A stretch of 64,000 nucleotides of DNA from Sphingobacterium multivorum (GTDB lineage Bacteria > Bacteroidota > Bacteroidia > Sphingobacteriales > Sphingobacteriaceae), in contig NZ_CP154261.1 in the NCBI RefSeq assembly GCF_039511225.1, positions 930,001 through 994,000 on the forward strand, given 5' to 3'. Below, one piece after another: positions 8,546 through 17,316 of this stretch. The notes beneath the pieces are model-generated. The model had not been told where the DNA came from and searched no databases. It worked only from the letters and a program-made list of their open reading frames with translations. Within the stretch, counting starts at the first letter, position 1. Each line of letters opens with the position of its first letter. The translations under genes were made by a program, and so were the position numbers.

Positions 8546-8588
8546 AAAGAACAACAGCCAAAATATTTTGTTTTGGCTGTTGTTCTTT
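8546..8588 (-). terminator. Terminator downstream of asnS
   Basis: An 18-bp perfect hairpin (arms 8546-8563 and 8571-8588, core ACAACAGCC) starts right after the asnS stop codon. Confidence 0.85.
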
Positions 8589-8591
8589 ATA

Positions 8592-10037
8592 TTAAAATTC
8601 TGCGTTTTTCGGCGTACGTGGGAATGGAATGACGTCGCGAATATTGGTCATTCCCGTTGTGAACAAAACGAGGCGTTCGAAACCTACACCAAATCCTGAA
8701 TGTGGTACTGAACCAAAGCGTCGTGTATCCAAGAACCACTCCATTTCTTCTGCAGGAATACCAACTTCGGCCATGCGATCGAGTAAACGGTCAAGATTTT
8801 CTTCACGCTGTGAACCACCGACCATTTCACCAATACCTGGGAAAAGAATATCCATGGCACGGACGGTGTTTCTTCCTTGCGCATCTGGCTCATTTTGCTT
8901 CATATAGAAGGACTTGATTTCGCGTGGATAGTCTGTTAAGATAACAGGTTTCTTGAAGTGTTTTTCCACCAAATAGCGTTCGTGTTCCGATTGTAAATCA
9001 GCTCCCCAATCATCAATTAAATATTTGAATTGTTTCTTTTGGTTTGGTTTGCTACGCTTTAATATTTCAACAGCATCTGTATAAGTAACGCGCTCAAAAT
9101 CGTTTGTTAATACGAAGTTTAATTTCTCAACAAGATTTAATTCTGAGCGTTCTGTAGCTGGTTTAGATTTCTCTTCTTCCAGCAAACGATTTTTTAGGAA
9201 CTCGATTTCTTCCGGACAGGTTTCCAAAGCGTATTTGATGACATATTTCAGCAAAGCTTCGGCCAGATCCATATTGTCTTCCAATTCATAGAAAGCCATT
9301 TCTGGTTCGATCATCCAAAATTCGGCTAAGTGACGTGTTGTATTTGAGTTTTCCGCTCTAAATGTTGGGCCGAACGTATAGATGTTTCCAAAGGCCATAG
9401 CGCCAAGTTCCCCTTCCAATTGGCCCGATACAGTTAGGTTCGTCGATTTTCCAAAGAAGTCTTCTTTGAAATCGATATCTCCATTTTCTTTGCGTGGCGG
9501 TTTTTTTAAATCCAAGGTTGTAACCTGAAACATTTCTCCAGCGCCTTCCGCATCCGAACCTGTGATGATCGGTGTATGCATATAGACAAAGTCATTTTCC
9601 TGAAAAAACTTGTGTACCGCAAATGCCAATGCATTGCGTACTTTGAATACCGCATTGAATGTGCCGGTACGGAAACGTAAATGCGCAATTTCACGTAAAA
9701 ATTCTAAGCTATGCTTTTTGGGTTGTAATGGATATTTTTCGGGGTCAGAGTCGCCAATAATACTTACTTCAGTAGCTTTAACCTCAACTTTTTGCCCTTT
9801 ACCGAGTGATTCTATCAATTGACCTTTTACGCGAACTGCTGCTCCAGTGGTGATCCGTTTTAAGATATCTTCAGGTGTATTTTCAAAATCGACAACTGCT
9901 TGAATATTATTGATTGACGAACCGTCATTGATTGCTATAAACTGATTGTTACGGAAAGTTCTTACCCAACCTTTAACAACGACCTCTTTGCCAAATTCTG
10001 TGGCATTCAATAGTTCCTTTATTCTTGTGTGTTCCAT
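8592..10037 (-). CDS. asnS: Asparaginyl-tRNA synthetase
   Basis: Class IIb aminoacyl-tRNA synthetase that charges tRNA-Asn with asparagine in the cytoplasm. The N-terminal OB fold reads [22 protein letters not shown]. The catalytic core shows GAGEMFQVT, motif 2 around [16 protein letters not shown], and motif 3 [12 protein letters not shown] near the C-terminus. The frame is open further upstream, but the ATG at 10037 gives [10 protein letters not shown], the family N-terminus, and 481 residues. A terminator follows directly. The 320 bp upstream contain only the sucC terminator and no recognisable gene. Confidence 0.97.
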   Translation of the reverse strand: MEHTRIKELLNATEFGKEVVVKGWVRTFRNNQFIAINDGSSINNIQAVVDFENTPEDILKRITTGAAVRVKGQLIESLGKGQKVEVKATEVSIIGDSDPEKYPLQPKKHSLEFLREIAHLRFRTGTFNAVFKVRNALAFAVHKFFQENDFVYMHTPIITGSDAEGAGEMFQVTTLDLKKPPRKENGDIDFKEDFFGKSTNLTVSGQLEGELGAMAFGNIYTFGPTFRAENSNTTRHLAEFWMIEPEMAFYELEDNMDLAEALLKYVIKYALETCPEEIEFLKNRLLEEEKSKPATERSELNLVEKLNFVLTNDFERVTYTDAVEILKRSKPNQKKQFKYLIDDWGADLQSEHERYLVEKHFKKPVILTDYPREIKSFYMKQNEPDAQGRNTVRAMDILFPGIGEMVGGSQREENLDRLLDRMAEVGIPAEEMEWFLDTRRFGSVPHSGFGVGFERLVLFTTGMTNIRDVIPFPRTPKNAEF

Positions 10038-10308
10038 CTTAATTTTTGGAGATTGACTTGTAAAAGATGCTTTGTTAGAAAAGCAATACAAAAATAAGCT
10101 ATTCTGTTGGTTTATTGGTTATAAATGTTGATTTAATTCGCTTGAAGATGGTTCACTAATATGCAAAAGGAATATATTTTGAAATGAAGATGGATGAAAA
10201 TGGAAAGCAGGGGAAACGACGCATAGCTCACTTTGATAAGGCGTATCAGGATCGGTAAGAGGCGTCCTTTTTATTGTTGTGGCCAACGGAAACAGCAGGG
10301 AAAAATAA

Positions 10309-10338
10309 AAAACGCGGACTATCATTAATCCGCGTTTT
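10309..10338 (-). terminator. Terminator downstream of sucC
   Basis: Hairpin AAAACGCGGA/TCCGCGTTTT with a 10-nt loop, 20 bp beyond the sucC stop. The minus-strand transcript ends in a T-rich run. Confidence 0.8.
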
Positions 10339-10358
10339 CGTTATGATGATTAAAGGAA

Positions 10359-11552
10359 TTAACCTTTCAATACTTTCGTTACCAATTCGGCAGCTTCTTT
10401 CAATAAGATTGCAGAATAAACTTGTAAACCGGACTCATCAATTAATTTTTTCGCTTCTTCAGCATTCGTACCTTGAAGGCGAACGATGATTGGAACAGGA
10501 ATGTTACCGATTTCGCTGTAAGCGTCAATTACACCTTGGGCAACGCGGTCACAACGAACAATACCACCGAAGATATTAATTAAGATCGCTTTTACGTTAG
10601 GGTCTTTTAAAATAATGTTGAAACCAGCTTTTACCGTCTCAGCATTTGCAGTACCACCTACGTCCAAGAAATTTGCAGGCTCACCACCAGCTAATTTGAT
10701 GATATCCATTGTAGCCATTGCTAAACCAGCACCATTTACCATACAACCTACGTTACCATCTAATTTAACGTAGTTTAGGTTTGATTCACCAGCTTCAACT
10801 TCCGTTGGATCTTCCTCAGTTACGTCACGCATAGCAGCGTAATCTGGGTGACGGTACAATGCGTTCTCATCAAGATTTACTTTCGCATCAACTGCTAAGA
10901 TCTTGTCGTCTGAAGTTTTCAATACCGGATTGATCTCAAACATGGAAGAGTCTGTAGAATCGTATGCTTTGTAAAGAGCGGCAACAAATTTTACCATTTC
11001 TTTGTGTGCTGCACCAGAAAGACCAAGATTGAAAGCAATTTTACGTGCTTGGAATCCTTGTAAGCCTACTTTTGGATCGATTTCTTCTTTGAAAATCAAG
11101 TGCGGTGTTTTTTCTGCAACTTCTTCGATGTCCATACCACCTTCTGTAGAGTACATAACGATGTTACGTCCCTTAGCACGGTCCAATAATACAGACATGT
11201 AGAATTCTTTTGTTTCGCTCTCGCCTGGATAGTAAACGTCTTGGGCTACCAAAACTTTGTTTACTTTTTTACCTTCAGGTCCAGTTTGAGGCGTTACTAA
11301 TTGCATACCAATGATGTCAGTTGCTCTTTGTTTGACTTCATCTAAGTTCTTAGCTAACTTGACACCACCACCTTTACCACGGCCACCAGCGTGAATTTGA
11401 GCTTTGACAACAACCCAATCCGAATTGTAGTCTTCTTTCATTTTTTTAGCCGCTTCCACAGCTTGCTCTGGAGTATCTGCTACGATACCTTCCTGTACGC
11501 GCACACCAAAGCTCTTTAGTATTTGTTTTCCTTGATATTCGTGAATGTTCAT
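10359..11552 (-). CDS. sucC: Succinyl-CoA synthetase (ADP-forming) beta subunit
   Basis: TCA-cycle enzyme subunit that couples succinyl-CoA hydrolysis to ATP formation together with SucD. The ATP-grasp domain starts with MNIHEYQGKQILKSFGV. It continues with VVKAQIHAGGRGKGGGVKLA (nucleotide binding) and EINPVLKTSDDKILAVDAKVNLDENALYRH (Mg site), and the C-terminal ligase domain has FLDVGGTANAETV and INIFGGIVRCDRVAQG. Length is 397 aa. I chose the ATG at 11552 rather than a TTG two codons upstream because it matches the family start. sucD is not adjacent. Confidence 0.97.
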   Translation of the reverse strand: MNIHEYQGKQILKSFGVRVQEGIVADTPEQAVEAAKKMKEDYNSDWVVVKAQIHAGGRGKGGGVKLAKNLDEVKQRATDIIGMQLVTPQTGPEGKKVNKVLVAQDVYYPGESETKEFYMSVLLDRAKGRNIVMYSTEGGMDIEEVAEKTPHLIFKEEIDPKVGLQGFQARKIAFNLGLSGAAHKEMVKFVAALYKAYDSTDSSMFEINPVLKTSDDKILAVDAKVNLDENALYRHPDYAAMRDVTEEDPTEVEAGESNLNYVKLDGNVGCMVNGAGLAMATMDIIKLAGGEPANFLDVGGTANAETVKAGFNIILKDPNVKAILINIFGGIVRCDRVAQGVIDAYSEIGNIPVPIIVRLQGTNAEEAKKLIDESGLQVYSAILLKEAAELVTKVLKG

Positions 11553-11555
11553 TTG

Positions 11556-11563
11556 CAAAAATA
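11556..11563 (-). promoter_or_regulatory. -7 box for sucC
   Basis: On the minus strand TATTTTTG matches TAnnTTTG and lies three bases before the chosen ATG, again predicting a nearly leaderless mRNA. Confidence 0.5.
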
Positions 11564-11709
11564 TTTGGCGTAAAAATATAATTTTTTGGGGGATAAGACA
11601 AGGGATAAATTGCTCTTTTATCTATTTTTTGACATTTAGACAAAATAAAATGGCCGGAATAGAGAAATAACAGCTTATTTATTCAAACTCGTGGTATCGT
11701 AAATTTATT

Positions 11710-11717
11710 TATCTTTG
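11710..11717 (+). promoter_or_regulatory. -7 box for the lolD-like gene
   Basis: A perfect TATCTTTG ends four bases before the ATG at 11722. Confidence 0.75.
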
Positions 11718-11721
11718 CCCT

Positions 11722-12375
11722 ATGATGTTACATGCCAAAGGAATTCACAAAGCTTATGGATCACTACCTATTTTGAAAGGTGTTGATATCGCCGTTGAAA
11801 AGGGGGAAATCGTCAGTATTGTCGGTGCTTCAGGAGCTGGTAAAAGTACACTATTGCACATCATTGGCACCTTGGATAAACCTGATCAAGGCTCGGTGTC
11901 TATAAATGGAATTGATGTTCAAAAATTGAATGCTAAAAAGCTGAGTGCGTTCCGTAATGAGCATATAGGCTTTGTTTTTCAATTTCACCATCTATTGCCT
12001 GAATTTACGGCCTTGGAAAATGTATGTATTCCGGCTTTTATTCAAGGAAAGGGGCGGTCCGAGGCAGAGGCTAAAGCAAAGGAATTACTTGAATTATTGG
12101 GCGTTTCGCATCGAATTGACCACAAACCTGCGGAAATGTCCGGCGGCGAACAGCAACGCGTTTCTGTGGCGCGTGCTTTAATCAATGATCCCTCCATTAT
12201 TTTAGCAGATGAACCCTCAGGTAATCTTGACTCAGAGAATGCAGCAGCTTTACATCAATTGTTTTTTGATCTTAGGCATAAATTTCAACAGACATTTATT
12301 ATCGTTACTCATAATGAGGAACTCGCTCGAATTTCCGACCGAACAATCCATATGCGCGACGGGCTAGTCATTTAG
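11722..12375 (+). CDS. LolD/MacB-type ABC transporter ATPase
   Basis: ATP-binding subunit of the LolD/FtsE/MacB group, which power lipoprotein release or membrane-protein transporters rather than import. Walker [10 protein letters not shown] is at residues 35-43, the Q-loop is [18 protein letters not shown], the signature is SGGEQQR and Walker B is [26 protein letters not shown] is characteristic of LolD. The length is 217 aa. No permease gene is adjacent, so the LolD assignment is by sequence only. A second ATPase of the same group lies at 39660-40418. Confidence 0.85.
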   Translation: MMLHAKGIHKAYGSLPILKGVDIAVEKGEIVSIVGASGAGKSTLLHIIGTLDKPDQGSVSINGIDVQKLNAKKLSAFRNEHIGFVFQFHHLLPEFTALENVCIPAFIQGKGRSEAEAKAKELLELLGVSHRIDHKPAEMSGGEQQRVSVARALINDPSIILADEPSGNLDSENAAALHQLFFDLRHKFQQTFIIVTHNEELARISDRTIHMRDGLVI

Positions 12376-12440
12376 CAGATCCAAAATACCTTAAAATATC
12401 AAATTGTCCTTAAATAATTTAGGCTATAACTATATTTTTA

Positions 12441-12920
12441 ATGAAGAAAATACTCATAACTTTCGGAACCAGGCCTTTGGCGATGCGTATCGCTAAAAGA
12501 CTTGGAGCTGATTTCGAAATATTATATGCCAGTTCAGAAGACATTCCCGAATTGCTTTTAGCATCCGGAAAATACACCAAAATTCCAAAAGGTCTTCTTC
12601 CTACTTTTGCTCATGAGATACTCAAATTAAGTTTAGACCAAGAGGTTGATTATGTGTTGCCTTTGGGTGGTTTTGAGCTGGAACCATTGTCTACGGCGAA
12701 AGTTTTATTTGAGGAATATCAGATATCCGTTCTTGTCCCAGATAAACAGCTGCTTGAAACTATTCCCGTTCTAGAAAACCCACCCGCTGACTTGCCATAT
12801 AGACTCCTTTCAAAGGGTACGAATTTATTGGATTCGACGAGATTTGAGAGACCGTTGGATGGATTGTTTGTCGCCTCGGATTCAGGCGAAGACTTAGCGC
12901 TAATCTGTGTGTCCAAATAG
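12441..12920 (+). CDS. Conserved hypothetical protein with Rossmann-like N-terminus
   Basis: A 159-residue cytoplasmic protein that I do not recognise. It begins KKILITFGTRPLAMRIAKRLGADFEILYASSEDIPE, a beta-alpha-beta pattern like the pre-ATP-grasp or Rossmann domains of nucleotide-binding enzymes. It continues VDYVLPLGGFELEPLSTAKVLFEEYQISVLVPD, which resembles the second half of such a domain. No ATP-grasp catalytic domain follows, so a binding or scaffold role is possible but unproven. It lies between the lolD-like gene and a degenerate HAD protein on the same strand. Confidence 0.65.
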   Translation: MKKILITFGTRPLAMRIAKRLGADFEILYASSEDIPELLLASGKYTKIPKGLLPTFAHEILKLSLDQEVDYVLPLGGFELEPLSTAKVLFEEYQISVLVPDKQLLETIPVLENPPADLPYRLLSKGTNLLDSTRFERPLDGLFVASDSGEDLALICVSK

Positions 12921-12997
12921 AATCTTATTGTTGTGGCCAGTGTTATTAAGGTTTTAACGATGTCGACACAACCCTTAATTTTAAGCTTTTACTTATC

Positions 12998-13528
12998 ATG
13001 ATGTTTCCAGAAGATAAAAAGGTCTATGTCTTTGAATTAGATGATGTAATCTTTCCTAAAAAAGATTACTTACTTCAAGTATATTATCTTTTTGCTAATT
13101 TTATAGAATTTACAGAGACTGTTCCGGCCCAAGCTGATTTGGTGCAATTTATGAAAAATCACCTCGAACATCAAGGTGAACATTTATTATTCGAACATGC
13201 ACAGCAGGCTTTTGGGTTTGATCCGAAGTATAAAGAGAACTTCGAGCGGCTCCATGTGAATGCAATTTTGCCGCTACGCTTAAATTTATTTGATCATATT
13301 AATACGCTGTTTAAGCAGTTGAAAGCCGCGGATAAACAGGTTTGTATCTTAACGAAAGGAAATCCGCTAGAACAACTTAATAAAGTGAAATTTGTAGACT
13401 GGGGCGAGTATGGGAATGCGTTAAAAATTTACTTCTTGGATGAACTCGTTTTTAAGGGGATCGAACCTTTGGAGTTCCTTGCGGATGAGTTTGCAGTAGA
13501 AGCTACCGCAATTCAATTTGTAGACTAA
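12998..13528 (+). CDS. HAD-like protein with altered catalytic motif and missing C-terminal motif
   Basis: A 176-residue protein with the overall layout of a HAD hydrolase: motif I region KKVYVFELDDVIFPKKDY, an all-helical cap (residues ~25-100), motif II ICILTKG-like at VCILTKGNP, and a lysine segment (NKVKFVDWG). Compared with the usual FDLDDTL the nucleophile Asp is Glu (E13) while D15 is kept. The protein ends in AIQFVD, just where the motif III/IV GDxxxD loop would begin. It is probably catalytically inactive or has a changed activity. This is read from sequence; the fold assignment is by motif pattern. Confidence 0.7.
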   Translation: MMFPEDKKVYVFELDDVIFPKKDYLLQVYYLFANFIEFTETVPAQADLVQFMKNHLEHQGEHLLFEHAQQAFGFDPKYKENFERLHVNAILPLRLNLFDHINTLFKQLKAADKQVCILTKGNPLEQLNKVKFVDWGEYGNALKIYFLDELVFKGIEPLEFLADEFAVEATAIQFVD

Positions 13529-13540
13529 GCTTACAGTAAG

Positions 13541-13548
13541 TATCTTTG
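13541..13548 (+). promoter_or_regulatory. -7 box upstream of the LacI-family gene
   Basis: A perfect TATCTTTG, 108 bases before the chosen ATG at 13656 and 60 before an in-frame ATG at 13608. Confidence 0.5.
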
Positions 13549-13655
13549 TTTAATCTACCAACAATAGTTGTCATTAAAGTCATCGTCAATATTGTTGAGA
13601 AAAAATTATGATTAGGGATATAAAAGCCCTATTTTTATGTAAAGCCCTTGGATTT

Positions 13656-14660
13656 ATGAATAAAGTGAACAAGCCCGCCACGATTAAAGAAATTGCCAAG
13701 AAGCTCAAAATCAGTCCTTCGACAGTTTCTAGAGCATTGAATGATCATCCAAGTATTGGATTGGTAACAACAATGCGGGTTAAAAAAATGGCCGAAGAAT
13801 TGAATTACGAACCCAATCAAACGGCGATATTCTTCAAGCAGCGTAAAACATTTACGATTGCCGTCATCTTACCGAGTTTGTCTGAACCATTTTTTTCTTT
13901 CGCTATCAGTGAAATTGAAAATGTCGCATCCGAGCATCGATATACTGTGCTGATGGGACAATCATTGGATGACCCTGATCGTGAAGAACAGATCTTAAAG
14001 ACATTTAAAAACCATCGCGTCGATGGTATTTTGATGTCTATAGGTAAAAAAACGACCAATTTGGAGTTTATTGAAAAATTGGAAGCGTCCGGTATCCCTA
14101 TTGTTTTCTTTGATTGTGTGCCAAGTTTACCAAATATCAATAAAGTACAAAGCGATCTTTCTACGGGTATGAATGAAGCTGTGGATGCTTTCGTCGCACG
14201 TGGTCATAAAGTGATTGCACTTGTGAATGGACCGAAAACATTACCAGCAAGTGAAGATAGAAAGGTAGCCTATCTATCGGCTATGAAAAGGAATGGAATG
14301 GACATCCTGGAAAAGAATATCATCGAAACGGATTTAAGTACGGAGGGAAATGAGAAAGCCATGGATCATATATTCGCAATGTCGGAGCGACCTTCTGCCA
14401 TTATATCTTTTAATGACTTTGTTACACTTGATTTGATGAAGGCAGCCAGACAAAAAGGCCTTGTCTTAAACCAGGATATCTTCTTTATCAGCTATGCAAA
14501 TTATCCTTTATGGCAATATATGGAAAATCCACCAATGGGGCGCATTGAACAATTTCCTGGAATGCAGGCACGTAAAGCGGCTGAAATTTTATTTGATCGC
14601 ATTGACAATACCGAAATTGTCGATCAACAGATTGTCTTTAAGTCGAGATTGGTTATGTAA
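13656..14660 (+). CDS. LacI-family transcriptional regulator
   Basis: DNA-binding repressor or activator with the classical LacI helix-turn-helix TIKEIAKKLKISPSTVSRALN at residues ~8-28, the hinge helix region, and a periplasmic-binding-protein-like effector domain (FTIAVILPSLSEPFFSFAISEIE, VDGILMS, IPIVFFD, then the C-terminal GRIEQFPGMQARKAAEILFDRI). The 334-aa form starting MNKVNKPATIKEIA fits the family; an in-frame ATG at 13608 would add 16 residues. The ligand is likely a sugar, but no sugar-use genes are adjacent, so the target is unknown. Confidence 0.92.
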   Translation: MNKVNKPATIKEIAKKLKISPSTVSRALNDHPSIGLVTTMRVKKMAEELNYEPNQTAIFFKQRKTFTIAVILPSLSEPFFSFAISEIENVASEHRYTVLMGQSLDDPDREEQILKTFKNHRVDGILMSIGKKTTNLEFIEKLEASGIPIVFFDCVPSLPNINKVQSDLSTGMNEAVDAFVARGHKVIALVNGPKTLPASEDRKVAYLSAMKRNGMDILEKNIIETDLSTEGNEKAMDHIFAMSERPSAIISFNDFVTLDLMKAARQKGLVLNQDIFFISYANYPLWQYMENPPMGRIEQFPGMQARKAAEILFDRIDNTEIVDQQIVFKSRLVM

Positions 14661-14680
14661 ACGCTGTTGCTCATTCGATA

Positions 14681-14730
14681 ATAAAACTAAAAAGGGGAGA
14701 ATCGTTAGATTTTCCCCTTTTTAGTTTTAT
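14681..14730. terminator. Bidirectional terminator between the LacI gene and lpd
   Basis: Perfect 18-bp arms (14681-14698 and 14713-14730, core AAAAAGGGGA) with A- and T-rich outer parts separate two convergent genes. Confidence 0.9.
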
Positions 14731-14742
14731 ATTGTTTCAATA

Positions 14743-16131
14743 CTATAAGTGAATAACTTCACCGTAAGCATCAGCACAAGCTTCCATAATTGCTTCACTC
14801 ATTGTTGGGTGAGGATGGATCGTTTTAATCATTTCATGCCCCGTTGTTTCCAATTTACGGGCAACAACAACTTCTGCAATCATCTCGGTCACATTGGCTC
14901 CGATCAGGTGTGCGCCTAGAAACTCACCATATTTAGCGTCAAAGATAACTTTAACAAAGCCATCTTTGGCACCAGCAGCTGAAGCTTTTCCTGAAGCTGA
15001 GAATGGGAATTTACCAACTTTAATTTCATAGCCGGCTTCTTTTGCCGCTTTTTCGGTATAGCCTACAGAAGCAATTTCTGGGGAGCAATAGGTACAGCCT
15101 GGGATATTATTGTAGTCAATAGGTTCAACATGTAGCCCTTTGATTTTTTCAACACAAGTGATCCCTTCTGCTGATGCAACGTGAGCCAAGGCTTGGCCTT
15201 TAACGATGTCACCGATAGCATATACACCTTCGATGTTTGTTTTGTAGAAATCATCCACAACAACACGGCCGCGATCGGTTTTTACACCAACCTCTTCCAA
15301 GCCGATATTTTCGATATTTGGAGCGATACCAACCGCAGATAATACAACCTCTGCTTCGATAACTTCAATGCCTTTTTCTGTTTTGATCGAAACTTTACTC
15401 AACTCACCTGTTGTGTCAACCGATTGAACTTCAGATTTCGTTAAGATGTTAATACCTTGTTTCTTTAAACTTTTCTCTAATTGTTTTGAAATTTCTTCAT
15501 CTTCAACAGGAACAATTCTATCCATAAATTCCACGATCGTTACTTTTGTTCCGATTGCGTTGTAGAAATAAGCGAATTCAACACCGATGGCACCAGAACC
15601 TACAACAACTAAAGATTTTGGTTGTTTAGGAAGTGTCATTGCTTGACGGTAGCCGATGATTTTTTTACCATCTTGCGGTAAATTAGGCAATTCACGTGAA
15701 CGTGCACCAGTCGCTAGGATGGTATGTTTTGCCGAATATTCTTTCGTAGAACCGTCTGCTCCTTTCACATCGATTTTACCACCTTTTTTAATTTTTGCAG
15801 TTCCATTGATAACATCGATTTTATTCTTTTTCATCAAGAACTGAATACCTTTACTCATTCCTTCAGCAACCCCGCGACTTCTTTTGACAATAGCGTCAAA
15901 ATCGGCCTCACCACCTTGAACATTGATGCCGTAATCAGCGGCATGGTTTAAATATTCAAATACCTGAGCACTTTTCAATAATGCTTTTGTAGGGATACAG
16001 CCCCAGTTTAGACAGATTCCGCCTAATGATTCGCGTTCAATAATCGCTGTTTTGAACCCTAACTGAGCGGCTCTAATGGCAGCAACATACCCGCCTGGAC
16101 CACTACCGATTACAATGATGTCGTAATTCAT
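14743..16131 (-). CDS. lpdA: Dihydrolipoyl dehydrogenase (first copy)
   Basis: Flavoprotein E3 subunit that re-oxidises dihydrolipoamide in 2-oxoacid dehydrogenase or glycine cleavage complexes. The FAD-binding GSGPGGYVAAIRAAQLG is at the N-terminus. The redox disulfide is GGICLNWGCIPTKALL, the NAD-binding loop is VVVGSGAIGVEFAYF, and the C-terminal catalytic His-Glu is in TIHPHPTMSEAIMEA. I chose the ATG at 16131 (MNYDIIVIGSG, 462 aa); 15 in-frame residues upstream have no homology pattern. A divergent paralogue lies 2.6 kb away on the same strand. Confidence 0.96.
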   Translation of the reverse strand: MNYDIIVIGSGPGGYVAAIRAAQLGFKTAIIERESLGGICLNWGCIPTKALLKSAQVFEYLNHAADYGINVQGGEADFDAIVKRSRGVAEGMSKGIQFLMKKNKIDVINGTAKIKKGGKIDVKGADGSTKEYSAKHTILATGARSRELPNLPQDGKKIIGYRQAMTLPKQPKSLVVVGSGAIGVEFAYFYNAIGTKVTIVEFMDRIVPVEDEEISKQLEKSLKKQGINILTKSEVQSVDTTGELSKVSIKTEKGIEVIEAEVVLSAVGIAPNIENIGLEEVGVKTDRGRVVVDDFYKTNIEGVYAIGDIVKGQALAHVASAEGITCVEKIKGLHVEPIDYNNIPGCTYCSPEIASVGYTEKAAKEAGYEIKVGKFPFSASGKASAAGAKDGFVKVIFDAKYGEFLGAHLIGANVTEMIAEVVVARKLETTGHEMIKTIHPHPTMSEAIMEACADAYGEVIHL

Positions 16132-16376
16132 ATAAATAAATATTCTGTAGTTGAGTGTTATAGCTTCAAATACCAAAATATACGAAGCATATATTCATTC
16201 AAAAGTACGCATTTTTTCTGATGAATCTGAACTATTTATTGTAAAATTGGCGGTTTCTGATAAAACACTGACCTTGCTCTTGGGTTAATGTCACATCCTG
16301 GTCAAAGGGAGAAAAATAATGAATAAAGCGTTTCTAGAGTCTTATTTTTGAAGTTCACAATACACAGTTTATCATT

Positions 16377-16676
16377 ATGTTAAGAATATTCAGACAGATC
16401 GCCCTGTGGGAAGCAATCTCCACCATTTGCTTGTTTTTTATTGCTATGCCTTTGAAGTATTTTGCGGGAATCCCCGAAGCTGTCAAAATAGCCGGTTCCA
16501 TTCATGGCTTCTTTGTTGTTATTTTTGTGGTTATGCTGATTATGTCAACAGTAGAATACAAGTGGCCTATATTAAAGGCGGTAAAATATTTCTTGGCATC
16601 CTTGATCCCTATTTTTGGCTTTTGGGTGGAATTGGACCTTAAAAAAGAAATCGAAGGAAAAAGACAGAAGTCATAG
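16377..16676 (+). CDS. DUF3817 family membrane protein
   Basis: A 99-residue integral membrane protein of the DUF3817 family. It starts LRIFRQIALWEAISTICLFFIAMPLKYF, the family signature with a Glu inside the first helix. Two more hydrophobic helices follow (VKIAGSIHGFFVVIFVVMLIMS and AVKYFLASLIPIFGFWVELDL). Function is unknown. It is a single plus-strand gene between the two lpd regions. The 168 bp after it contain no recognisable gene. Confidence 0.85.
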   Translation: MLRIFRQIALWEAISTICLFFIAMPLKYFAGIPEAVKIAGSIHGFFVVIFVVMLIMSTVEYKWPILKAVKYFLASLIPIFGFWVELDLKKEIEGKRQKS

Positions 16677-16844
16677 TGTTTGTATAAAAGTTCAAATGCA
16701 TGATTTTTATAAAGGGTCAGGAAGAGGTAAGAGAAGGAATTGGATTGCGAATAGATCAGAGGAATCGCTTGTATTCAATGGACGAATACGTGTGTCCATC
16801 TCCTTTGCGGGAGATATCAATTAATAAGAACAGGAGAGAGATGT

Positions 16845-17249
16845 TTAATCCTCTCTACCTGTCTTCTCAATACCCATATACGCATAGGTAATGCTATCCC
16901 TTCCGTGGGGAGCAGGATTACCTTCTTCATCCAGGTTTACAAAGACCAATTTATCGATTGATAGAATTGTTTTTCTGGATATTTTATTGCGGACCTCGCA
17001 GCGCATCGTTAGCGATGTCGTTCCAAAGTTAATCGCTTCAATACCCAATTCGAGAATGTCACCTTGTTTGGCTGAGCTTACGAAGTTTATTTCTGAAATA
17101 AATTTCGTAACCACCTTTGGATTTCCCAATTGAACGATAGCATAGATGACTGCCTCTTCATCAATCCATCGTAATAATGTTCCACCAAATAATGTTCCAT
17201 TGGGATTTAGGTCTTCGGGTTTGACCCACTTTCTTGTGTAAAAATTCAT
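16845..17249 (-). CDS. Acyl-CoA thioesterase, YciA-like hotdog protein
   Basis: A 134-residue single hotdog-fold acyl-CoA hydrolase that releases free CoA from acyl-CoA. The hallmark region NPNGTLFGGTLLRWIDEEAVIYA includes the active-site Asp of the hotdog helix. TKFISEINFVSSAKQGDILEL and GTTSLTMRCEVRNK form the following strands. A second, longer thioesterase is at 60179-60721. It lies 68 bp upstream of the second lpd on the same strand and may be co-transcribed with neighbouring genes. Confidence 0.88.
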   Translation of the reverse strand: MNFYTRKWVKPEDLNPNGTLFGGTLLRWIDEEAVIYAIVQLGNPKVVTKFISEINFVSSAKQGDILELGIEAINFGTTSLTMRCEVRNKISRKTILSIDKLVFVNLDEEGNPAPHGRDSITYAYMGIEKTGRED

Positions 17250-17316
17250 TGTGTTTAGGTAGTTAAGACAAAGGGGAAAAGTTTCCTTTTCCCCTCATGT
17301 ATTCGATATTTATCGC

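Noticed and set aside
10119..10325. Minus-strand ORF upstream of asnS
   Set aside because: Low-complexity translation, overlaps the sucC terminator, no homology pattern.
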